Assembly (NCBI GenBank): GCA_003216635.1
Contig: QCIO01000012.1
Coordinates: 1 to 39,657 of the forward strand
DNA length: 39,657 nt
From: Prochlorococcus sp. AG-402-L23
GTDB taxonomy: Bacteria; Cyanobacteriota; Cyanobacteriia; PCC-6307; Cyanobiaceae
Direction: 5' to 3'
Positions 7,180 through 12,958 of this stretch are shown piece after piece (position 1 is the stretch's first letter; every line of letters starts with the position of its first letter). A program made the translations under genes and the position numbers. The notes under the pieces are model-generated. The model had not been told where the DNA came from and made no database searches. It saw nothing but the letters and a program-made list of their open reading frames with translations.

Positions 7180-7386
7180 ATGTTAGATGCGAATACTAAA
7201 AAAGCATGTAAAGATGATCCCTCAGTAAGAGAAATTAAAATTAGAAATATCGAACATGCTATTGAACAAGCAGAATTGATGATAAAAGAATCAAAAATGA
7301 GCCAAGAAGAATTAATCTTCTTAAAAAGAAAAATATCGGACTCAAGACAAGATTTAGAGATACTTTATTTAATGAAAATTCAGTGA
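7180..7386 (+). CDS. Small helical/coiled-coil protein (68 aa)
   Basis: This 68-residue protein is charged and predicted to be helical throughout, with heptad-like spacing in IRNIEHAIEQAELMIKESK and LIFLKRKISDSRQDLEIL. It has one Cys near the N-terminus and no membrane segment. It probably forms a two-helix hairpin or dimer. The roughly 180 bases upstream contain no other gene and presumably hold its promoter. I do not recognise the family. Confidence 0.55.
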   Translation: MLDANTKKACKDDPSVREIKIRNIEHAIEQAELMIKESKMSQEELIFLKRKISDSRQDLEILYLMKIQ

Positions 7387-7502
7387 ATATAAATTTGTTA
7401 ATCTTTAACAGGATTGAATTTTTGCAAAGAAAATTAATTTGTATATTTGAAGACTTATAAAGTTTAAAGGGAATGTGAGAATTTTGTATAAAGCTTCTAG
7501 TT

Positions 7503-7604
7503 ATGTCTAAAAATAATCTATATATACCTTTAAAGGTTGTTCCATACATCTTCATTTCAATTACTGCTATTGCAATAACAGCATCCACATATGTAATTAC
7601 TTAG
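7503..7604 (+). CDS. Tiny single-span membrane protein (33 aa)
   Basis: ATG 7503 to TAG 7604 encodes 33 residues: a short polar start (MSKNNLYIPLK) and one membrane helix covering most of the rest, ending STYVIT. The opposite-strand ORF through this region seems to be a shadow of this and the preceding gene. Function unknown. Confidence 0.4.
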   Translation: MSKNNLYIPLKVVPYIFISITAIAITASTYVIT

Positions 7605-7668
7605 TTCTATCCGCTATTTAAAGGTTTTAGATATTGAATAAATTAAAATATTTGTAGTAACTAACTAT

Positions 7669-7911
7669 ATGAATAAATTCAAAATAGCAATTTTTACAAT
7701 ATCAATAATCATACTTTCCCTTATTGGGATTAAAAAATTAATTTATATAAATCAAGTTAAAGATTTAAAAAATAAAGAAGAATCAACCTTAAAAGAATCT
7801 ATACGTGTTTTAAATGAATGCTTCGATCTAGAAAATAAAAATAAAAGAACTCTTAATAAATCAATTGAATTAATTGAGTATTGCTTAGAGGAATATGGAT
7901 ATAAAAACTGA
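7669..7911 (+). CDS. Hypothetical signal-anchor protein (80 aa)
   Basis: The 80-residue product has a hydrophobic N-terminal helix at about residues 5-22 behind MNKFK, then a charged helical domain with two Cys (NECFDL and EYCLEE) that could form a disulfide outside the cytoplasm. It looks like a signal-anchored periplasmic or lumenal helical protein. I do not recognise the family and no neighbour suggests a role. Confidence 0.5.
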   Translation: MNKFKIAIFTISIIILSLIGIKKLIYINQVKDLKNKEESTLKESIRVLNECFDLENKNKRTLNKSIELIEYCLEEYGYKN

Positions 7912-8034
7912 TTTCAAAACTTGAATGATGAATTTCCTTAATACTCCACTAATATGCAATTAAAAATTTCTAATCAATAATCTTGTTATGTTCCATAATT
8001 TTTTATTAATAATATTTTCCTAATTTTTTTAAAA

Positions 8035-8439
8035 ATGACTAAATTGAAATGTTCTTATTTAGGAAATTTAAACTGTGAGGCTATTCATCTACAATCTGGA
8101 AGTCTTATTAGAACAGATGCACCTTTAGATCACTGTGGTAAAGGTGAAAGTTTTTCCCCAACTGATTTATTAGCAACATCTCTAGGTACTTGCCTCCTAA
8201 CAATTATGGCAATCAAAGCCAAATCGAAAGGATTTAATTTGAAAGGTATATATTTAAATATTGAAAAACTAATGACACAAAATAGCGAGAGGAAGATAAA
8301 AGAACTAATAATAGATATTTTCATACCAGAGAGCACTTCTAATGAAACTATTGATTTTTTGAAAAAAGCTTCCAAAGAATGTCCAGTTACCAGAAATTTA
8401 TGTCAAGAAATAGATATTAAAATTAGTTGGCATCATTAA
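8035..8439 (+). CDS. OsmC/Ohr-family protein
   Basis: The 134-residue protein has the OsmC fold order: an N-terminal strand region, FSPTDLLATSLGTCLLTIMA with reactive C53 at the start of the central helix, and C116 in KECPVTRNL at the second catalytic position. In this family the cysteine pair reduces organic hydroperoxides. The plain OsmC-like form is more probable than Ohr because the motif is GTC-LLT. It is cytoplasmic and apparently monocistronic. The exact substrate is not determined by sequence. Confidence 0.85.
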   Translation: MTKLKCSYLGNLNCEAIHLQSGSLIRTDAPLDHCGKGESFSPTDLLATSLGTCLLTIMAIKAKSKGFNLKGIYLNIEKLMTQNSERKIKELIIDIFIPESTSNETIDFLKKASKECPVTRNLCQEIDIKISWHH

Positions 8440-8472
8440 TAAATCTCAAACATAGTAATTACATAAAAAATA

Positions 8473-8598
8473 ATGAAATACTTTATTGGAATAGTCATTC
8501 TTTTATTTGGAATATATATAATGACAGACTTGGCATTAAAGACTAGATATACAAGAAAAAGATTTCAAAAGGGGAAAAATAAATCTTATAAATTTTAA
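8473..8598 (+). CDS. Small single-span membrane protein with basic tail (41 aa)
   Basis: ATG 8473 to TAA 8598 encodes 41 residues: a membrane helix at about residues 3-20 and then a strongly basic tail (KTRYTRKRFQKGKNKSYKF). It starts 33 bases after the OsmC gene on the same strand and could share its transcript. Family unknown. Confidence 0.45.
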   Translation: MKYFIGIVILLFGIYIMTDLALKTRYTRKRFQKGKNKSYKF

Positions 8599-8657
8599 TA
8601 TTGTAGATTAAGGAAATAGAATTATTTTTGTACTAAGAATTAAGGCATATTTTAGTT

Positions 8658-8942
8658 TTATTTTTTCACTATTTTTTGGTCAATCAAACTAATCAAAGGG
8701 ATCATGAAATTTACATTTATTCCAACAGTGCACCATGTATAAATAATAAGAAAAAATATTTTTATAAATAAATTAGGGGGTAAGGTGAAAAATATTTTGA
8801 AAAACCCTCCAATGAATAATACCAATATTCCAATTTGAAAAAGACCTTTAATTATCCATTTAAGTCCATTTTTTTTAATGTTTATATAAAACCAGAAAAA
8901 AACAAAACTAGATAACAATAAATATATAAAATTTATGATCAT
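8658..8942 (-). CDS. Hypothetical membrane protein, about three spans (94 aa)
   Basis: The 94-residue protein is hydrophobic almost throughout, with likely membrane segments near residues 4-20, 31-51 and 58-85, and polar loops KKNGLKW and TLPPN between them. It ends DQKIVKK. I know no family for it. A Zur/Fur-box-like palindrome lies about 42 bases upstream of its start, so metal regulation is possible but unproven. Confidence 0.5.
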   Translation of the reverse strand: MIINFIYLLLSSFVFFWFYINIKKNGLKWIIKGLFQIGILVLFIGGFFKIFFTLPPNLFIKIFFLIIYTWCTVGINVNFMIPLISLIDQKIVKK

Positions 8943-8983
8943 CTTTTTAGAGAAAATCTAATAAATTTGCCATTATCAAGGCA

Positions 8984-8998
8984 TGATGACAATTATCA
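8984..8998. promoter_or_regulatory. Candidate Zur/Fur-type operator upstream of a small membrane protein gene
   Basis: The 15-base site TGATGACAATTATCA is an imperfect palindrome and differs from the cyanobacterial Zur-like pattern TGATAATnATTATCA at two positions. It lies 42-56 bases upstream of the minus-strand gene that starts at 8942. In such AT-rich DNA, similar half-sites arise by chance, so confidence is low. Confidence 0.3.
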
Positions 8999-9079
8999 CT
9001 TTTTTTTCTACAAATTTTTTTAAAAAAGGAAAAGTTATACAAAAAACAATAAAAACAAATTATTTTTTTACTTTTAATC

Positions 9080-9463
9080 TTAAAACATTTTCGATTTTAG
9101 TAAATCAACTCTTTTTTGATTAACTCCCAAATCACTTTCTCCAACTCTTGATTCTGATCTTATTGATAAGATGTTTGATTCAGGTAGAAAGGATACTTCT
9201 AAGTCGTCTACATACTTCATCCATTTACTGGTTGCCTCAGCATGAAGATAATCGCCATCAATTTCTACAATCTCAGTTCTTGGAGTTTTTTCGATAAATG
9301 TTTTAATCTCTTCAAAAGGTTTCTCAATATTGTTAACCTCCCATTCTTCTCGTACACAATGAGCAATCTCTACACAAGGTTTTAGTTCTACATGTGAGGC
9401 AAATGATGAAGGAGGGAATAAAAAGCTTGAACAAATTAAAATTGCTAAAAAAAGTATTTTCAT
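9080..9463 (-). CDS. Secreted DUF1499-family protein
   Basis: The 127-residue precursor has a clear signal peptide (residues 1-22, ending SSFASH). The mature part has the DUF1499 pattern: Cys-containing PCVEIAHCVREEW at about residues 29-41, a PFEEIKTFIEKTPRTEIVE segment, then YLHAEATSKWMKYVDDLEV and a SNILSIRSESRVGESDLGVN strand with the family's Arg/Ser/Asp signature. DUF1499 proteins are common in cyanobacteria and plastids and have no established biochemical function. It would act in the periplasm or thylakoid lumen. Its upstream side faces the small-RNA region at 9.59-9.87 kb. Confidence 0.8.
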   Translation of the reverse strand: MKILFLAILICSSFLFPPSSFASHVELKPCVEIAHCVREEWEVNNIEKPFEEIKTFIEKTPRTEIVEIDGDYLHAEATSKWMKYVDDLEVSFLPESNILSIRSESRVGESDLGVNQKRVDLLKSKMF

Positions 9464-9593
9464 TAACAGAGGAATTTAACGACCAATAATCTAACGAATT
9501 AAATTACTAATTTGTAATGATATATCTCATTATTTTTGAAGAATGGATATATGTTTTTATATTCAGGATTTAAGTATGTATTTCTAAAAATGC

Positions 9594-9684
9594 AAAAAAA
9601 AAGATCCCTCAGAAAGAGATCTTTTAAAAATTGAATTAAATCAAGTGTTCCCTTGTTTCCACTGAGATAAATCAATTCCTCCTA
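9594..9684 (-). ncRNA. Candidate Yfr2-family small RNA
   Basis: The minus strand carries the core GTGGAAACAAGGGAACACTT (complement of 9643-9662), close to the repeated GGAAACA motif of the Yfr2-5/Yfr10 family of picocyanobacterial small RNAs. A perfect 8-bp inverted repeat (9599-9606 with 9618-9625) followed on the minus strand by nine Ts in total (9602 down to 9594) is a strong terminator. A TAGATT sequence at 9696-9691 could be the -10 box, putting the start near 9684 and the length near 90 nt, which fits the family. No protein frame of note is present. Family assignment by core motif and size is probable but not proven. Confidence 0.65.
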
Positions 9685-9767
9685 CACACAAATCTAATAT
9701 CACACCTAAATACAAAATATGTAATACCTAATAGACCTCTATCTTAACTGTCACATCGCAAAGAAAT

Positions 9768-9873
9768 AAAAAGAGTACTCAAACATTGCGGTCGAGTACT
9801 TTTAAAGTTATCAGAAAAAAGTGTGTGAGGAGTTTCTGATCTATTTAATCTACTCCGTAGGTAATTTAAAAGG
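9768..9873 (-). ncRNA. Candidate small RNA displaying the Yfr1 core in a hairpin loop
   Basis: On the minus strand, an 8-bp perfect stem (9833-9840 with 9810-9817) holds a 15-nt loop with CTCCTCACACAC. This shares 14 bases (9820-9833) with the Yfr1 gene at 37727-37781. A second 7-bp stem, extendable to 10 bp with one G-U pair (9771-9780 with 9794-9803), is followed by five Ts and is a plausible terminator. A TATACT at 9883-9878 fits a -10 box with a start near 9873, for a length near 106 nt. If instead the plus strand is transcribed, the loop would be a perfect Yfr1 binding site (a decoy). Direction is inferred from the better T-tract and -10 box on the minus strand. Confidence 0.5.
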
Positions 9874-9914
9874 CTACAGTATAAATTACTAATTATTTAA
9901 ATCTTTCAGAAAAA

Positions 9915-10103
9915 TTGGCCGTTGATGAAAAAGATAATCAAAAACATAAAAAATTCATGAAAAGCATTTACAAAAAAATCATTTTTATTATTTCGGCAAT
10001 TGCTCTTTTTTCAGTAATAATGGGTGTTGTCAAATATTCGCTTTCTTATATTGAAAATAATCCCGCAAAATACTTACCTAAACAAAATCAAGACAAAAAT
10101 TAA
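9915..10103 (+). CDS. Small membrane protein, probable TTG start (62 aa)
   Basis: A TTG at 9915 opens a 62-residue frame. An in-frame ATG at residue 15 (MKSIYKK) is the alternative start and would leave the same membrane helix (about residues 22-42). After the helix comes a polar tail, YIENNPAKYLPKQNQDKN. The polar N-terminus is Lys/Asp-rich. It lies just downstream of the small-RNA region on the plus strand; if a plus transcript crosses 9.82 kb, its leader would contain the Yfr1-complementary sequence. Family unknown. Confidence 0.5.
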   Translation: MAVDEKDNQKHKKFMKSIYKKIIFIISAIALFSVIMGVVKYSLSYIENNPAKYLPKQNQDKN

Positions 10104-10168
10104 GTATAAATTCACTTCAAAAAATCTATAAAGTGTCTTAAATATGTTCTACATAAACAGCTTAAGTC

Positions 10169-10312
10169 ATGAAAATCAGAAATACTTCAGTTCTCAATCA
10201 GAATAATATTCATTTAAGTCAATTTAAAAATAAGCATAAATATCAAATACTTGAGAATTACTGGAAGAAAAGAAAGAAAGAATGTGAAAAAAATCTTTCA
10301 AAATTTTGCTAA
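10169..10312 (+). CDS. Small basic hypothetical protein (47 aa)
   Basis: ATG 10169 to TAA 10312 encodes 47 residues, very rich in Asn and Lys, with a basic C-terminal helix (YWKKRKKECEKNLSKFC) and two Cys. There is no membrane segment. It ends 9 bases before the start of the next gene, which suggests one transcript with the secreted protein at 10322. Family unknown. Confidence 0.4.
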   Translation: MKIRNTSVLNQNNIHLSQFKNKHKYQILENYWKKRKKECEKNLSKFC

Positions 10313-10321
10313 CTGATAATT

Positions 10322-10570
10322 ATGAATTTTATTTTTTCTTTTTTATTAGCATCTGTAATGTGGGTACAAGTTCCACAATGGGAAGCTGACTGGTCAAAAT
10401 GTGCTGTAGATGTTCCCGATTCATCATGTCACTGGTACGTAGCTGCTCCCGATAATACTTTTGGGGAAGGATTTAATTGGGAAAACGCTCCTTGGTTTGA
10501 TGCTAATGGATTAAAGGATGTAGCTAAGATTGAGAAAGAATCTGTAGTAGAAAAACTTCAAAATAACTAA
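10322..10570 (+). CDS. Small secreted or anchored protein with two Cys (82 aa)
   Basis: Residues 1-15 are hydrophobic and resemble a signal peptide or anchor. The rest is Trp-rich with a pair of Cys: QWEADWSKCAVDVPDSSCHW at about residues 19-38, then GFNWENAPWFDANG. The closely spaced Cys pair suggests a disulfide in the periplasm or lumen. I do not recognise a named family. It forms a possible operon with the 47-aa gene just upstream. Confidence 0.6.
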   Translation: MNFIFSFLLASVMWVQVPQWEADWSKCAVDVPDSSCHWYVAAPDNTFGEGFNWENAPWFDANGLKDVAKIEKESVVEKLQNN

Positions 10571-10653
10571 AGTTTCTATTTCATCAATTAACTTTTAAAA
10601 GTATTTAAATCTAGTTGCTTAGTGGTTAACTTTTGATTAATTAAAAAATTTTT

Positions 10654-10800
10654 ATGCGTTTCAAAGTCAATCTCAAAAAAAATGGAAAGGAATTTGATGA
10701 AGTTGTTATAGCTAATAATAAAAAAGATGCTATGGAAGTAGCTTTAAAAAACAATCCAGAAGCTCAAGCATTAAACTCTTATTGGACATTTAAGATTTAA
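10654..10800 (+). CDS. Small soluble protein, possibly nucleic-acid or ligand binding (48 aa)
   Basis: ATG 10654 to TAA 10800 encodes 48 residues beginning MRFKVNLKKNGKEFDEVVIA and ending NSYWTFKI. The strand-strand-helix-strand pattern (VNLKKNGKEFDEVVIANNKKDAMEVA in two parts) resembles a small alpha/beta domain. It ends one base before the stop of convergent znuB. Function unknown. Confidence 0.55.
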   Translation: MRFKVNLKKNGKEFDEVVIANNKKDAMEVALKNNPEAQALNSYWTFKI

Positions 10801-11586
10801 TTATTTGCGAGGCTTAGGAATCAAAAGAGATGCAACACAAATAACACTAATTGCAGGCCCAGGCGAAAGATTAAAGACTATAGAGAGAATAAATCCCAGA
10901 AGTGAGATGCATAATCCAAAAAATGAAGACCTCATCATTGCAATTCTTAAACTATGAGCATTATTTAGCCCTAACAAAGTTGGCGTAGAAAGAAGAGCAA
11001 TTACAAGAATTACTCCAACTGCTGACATTGAACTAACAATTACTAATGCCGTTGTAAAACTCAAAGCAAGATTTAATAAAGAAACGTTTATACCACTTGA
11101 GGATGCACCTTCTGGATCCAATCCCACATAAACAACCTTTTCATATCCAAAAGTCATTAAAAGTATAAATACTAAAAAAGCAATTATTGTTCTAACTAAA
11201 TCTCCAAAATTTGCTGTCAATAAATCGCCAAATAATACTGCCTCCAAATCAATCCTTATTCCGAGTAGAGGGATAATAAGGACTCCAAACCCAAGCATTC
11301 CAGCAAGAATAGTATTCATAACTGCTTCATAATTTTCACTGTTTCTATTAGTTAAACTTTCCGCAATTACCGAGCCTAAAAGACCACTGATAACACCACC
11401 AATTGAGGGGTGAATTCCAAGAGCTAAGGCTAAAGCAAGTCCAGGCAAAACACAATGAGAGATTAAATTAACTTGTAATAATCTCTTATGAGTGATTAAT
11501 ACAGTTCCCATCGCTGGACATAAGATCCCTGAGAAAATAGTTATTATTAATGGGACAAGCCACCAGTTGTTATTAATAAAAGACAT
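10801..11586 (-). CDS. znuB: Zinc ABC transporter membrane permease
   Basis: The 261-residue ABC-3-type permease has about eight membrane helices and the family's typical motifs: an early polar loop with HKRLLQVNLISHCVLPGLAL, then central ILAGMLGFGVL and a loop with VGLDPEGASSSGIN at about residues 153-167. The C-terminus (LIPKPRK) is short and basic. It moves Zn2+ through the inner membrane using energy from ZnuC after capture by ZnuA. Mn2+ transporters share the family, but the zur/znuA context points to zinc. It is separated from znuC by the opposite-strand zur gene (11604-12038), so its expression must depend on read-through from znuC or on a promoter inside zur. Confidence 0.88.
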   Translation of the reverse strand: MSFINNNWWLVPLIITIFSGILCPAMGTVLITHKRLLQVNLISHCVLPGLALALALGIHPSIGGVISGLLGSVIAESLTNRNSENYEAVMNTILAGMLGFGVLIIPLLGIRIDLEAVLFGDLLTANFGDLVRTIIAFLVFILLMTFGYEKVVYVGLDPEGASSSGINVSLLNLALSFTTALVIVSSMSAVGVILVIALLSTPTLLGLNNAHSLRIAMMRSSFFGLCISLLGFILSIVFNLSPGPAISVICVASLLIPKPRK

Positions 11587-11603
11587 TATTCGAATGATTA
11601 GGT

Positions 11604-12038
11604 ATGATCAAAAATACGGGACAAAAAAAGATTTCGGAAACAATGGTAACTAAGTCTGACATTACCAAAAGACAAGAACAACTTCTTGAAGAACTTAATA
11701 AATGCGAAGATGAATTGAGCGGTCAAGAGTTGCATAGACAATTGATAGAAAGCGGCAAAGCCATGGGATTGACAACTGTTTACAGGAATCTTCAAGTTCT
11801 GATAAAGCATGGTTTAATACGTTCTAGACATCTCCCAACTGGAGAGGTTCTTTACACTCCCGTAGATAGAGATATTCATCATTTGACCTGTGTTCAATGT
11901 GGTGAGACATCAAAAATGGAAGGATGCCCGGTAAAAGATATACATACACCCAAAACAAATTCAAAGAAATTCCAATTATTATTTCATACCCTCGAATATT
12001 TCGGGCTTTGCCAAAACTGTTATCAAGCTCAGAATTAA
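11604..12038 (+). CDS. zur: Fur-family zinc uptake regulator
   Basis: The 144-residue Fur-family repressor has a winged-helix domain at about residues 20-85 (SGQELHRQLIESG, LTTVYRNLQVLIKHGLIRS) and a C-terminal metal/dimer domain. It carries CxxC pairs at C96/C99 (HHLTCVQC) and C136/C139 (LCQNC), the structural zinc site. H92/H93 and H128 are possible sensory ligands. Zn-bound Zur would repress uptake genes. The start is ambiguous: ATG 11604, or ATG 11643 (MVTKSDITKRQ), which fits typical family length better. It lies alone on the plus strand between znuB and znuC, both on the minus strand. Zur rather than Fur is inferred from context. Confidence 0.85.
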   Translation: MIKNTGQKKISETMVTKSDITKRQEQLLEELNKCEDELSGQELHRQLIESGKAMGLTTVYRNLQVLIKHGLIRSRHLPTGEVLYTPVDRDIHHLTCVQCGETSKMEGCPVKDIHTPKTNSKKFQLLFHTLEYFGLCQNCYQAQN

Positions 12039-12051
12039 AAAGGAACATTTT

Positions 12052-12822
12052 CTAATCGCAGAAATTATTTTCCTTTATAGAACAAATGTTTATTGCATCT
12101 AATTTATCTTTTATTAGATCAGGACTACCAACTGCCAAAACACTTTTATCAAGAACTATTACTTGATCATAATTATTAAGAGACTCGCCCCAATCATGAC
12201 TACTTACGAGCAAAGAAAGTCCCGCATCAGCAAGTTGACGAACAATTTTTAGAAAATCCTCTTTTGCGGGGGGATCCAATGCCGCGCAAGGTTCATCCAG
12301 AAGAAATATTTTTGCAGGGGACATAAGAGTTTTTGCTAATAGAGCTCTTTGTTGCTGTCCTCCTGAAAGAGAATCGAGTCTTCTATTAGCCAAATTTGCA
12401 ATGCCTACTCTTTGCAATGTCGCCTCTAATTCACAACATTTATTAATCCAAGAATTAGGATATGCTAGAAGAGTCTTAATTTGAAAGGGGTTATTACTTC
12501 TCGATTTTGAATACTTAATTTGACCTAGAGATACCAATTTTTCAACTGTAATGGGAAACTTCCAATTCATAGAACTTCTTTGAGGCATAAGTGCCACTAG
12601 AGATCTAGATCTATATAAATTTTCACCGTCAATTTTTATTTCGCCTACATCTGGAGTATTTTGTCCTTGCAATATTCTCAAAAGAGTGGATTTACCTGCG
12701 CCATTTGGACCAACTAAGGCTGTTAGAGTTCCAGGCTTAATCTCAACCGAAACCTTATTTAAAACTGGCTTACTTTTTTTTTTGTATGCAAATGTTAAAT
12801 TTTCAGCGACTAAAGTAGCCAT
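12052..12822 (-). CDS. znuC: Zinc ABC transporter ATP-binding protein
   Basis: The 256-residue ATPase has Walker A GPNGAGKST at residues 38-46, a Q-loop Gln at 81, the ABC signature SLSGGQQQR at 151-159, Walker B KIFLLDEP at 171-178, and the switch His in SSHD (H209). It drives zinc import through ZnuB. Its start is at the divergent promoter region shared with znuA, 136 bases away, where the Zur-type palindrome lies. Its end is 13 bases from the convergent end of zur. A loop of about 30 residues between the Q-loop and the signature (near 104-135) is somewhat long for the family. Confidence 0.92.
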   Translation of the reverse strand: MATLVAENLTFAYKKKSKPVLNKVSVEIKPGTLTALVGPNGAGKSTLLRILQGQNTPDVGEIKIDGENLYRSRSLVALMPQRSSMNWKFPITVEKLVSLGQIKYSKSRSNNPFQIKTLLAYPNSWINKCCELEATLQRVGIANLANRRLDSLSGGQQQRALLAKTLMSPAKIFLLDEPCAALDPPAKEDFLKIVRQLADAGLSLLVSSHDWGESLNNYDQVIVLDKSVLAVGSPDLIKDKLDAINICSIKENNFCD

Positions 12823-12921
12823 TAATTAATCTTTTAAAAAAGTCACTTCACAAGCTTACCAATAATACTAGCTGCGTATTATTTTCATAACAATTGATAC
12901 CGATGCTTGTCAGGTACAATG

Positions 12922-12938
12922 AAAATGATTATCATTTT
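12922..12938. promoter_or_regulatory. Zur-type operator between divergent znuC and znuA
   Basis: The 17-base site AAAATGATTATCATTTT is a perfect 8-bp inverted repeat around a single T, close to the Zur-type pattern TGATAATnATTATCA. It lies 21 bases upstream of the znuA ATG and about 100 bases upstream of the znuC start. A TTGTCA at 12907-12912 could be the -35 of the znuA promoter, so Zur binding would block RNA polymerase. With zur next door, the assignment is strong, though binding is not shown here. Confidence 0.75.
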
Positions 12939-12958
12939 TAAGTATTTAACAATTTTTT

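Noticed and set aside
7259-7588. 109-residue minus-strand frame
   Set aside because: It runs antisense through the 68-aa helical gene and the 33-aa membrane gene, and has no recognisable domain; taken as a shadow.
9515-9534. Palindrome TAATGA-TATATC-TCATTA upstream of the DUF1499 gene
   Set aside because: The inverted repeat is only 6 bp with a 6-base AT spacer, compatible with chance; no link to a regulator.
11598-11810. Open frame on the minus strand inside zur
   Set aside because: It lies inside the well-supported zur gene, has no family features and is a shadow frame. The same holds for the frame at 11824-12048.
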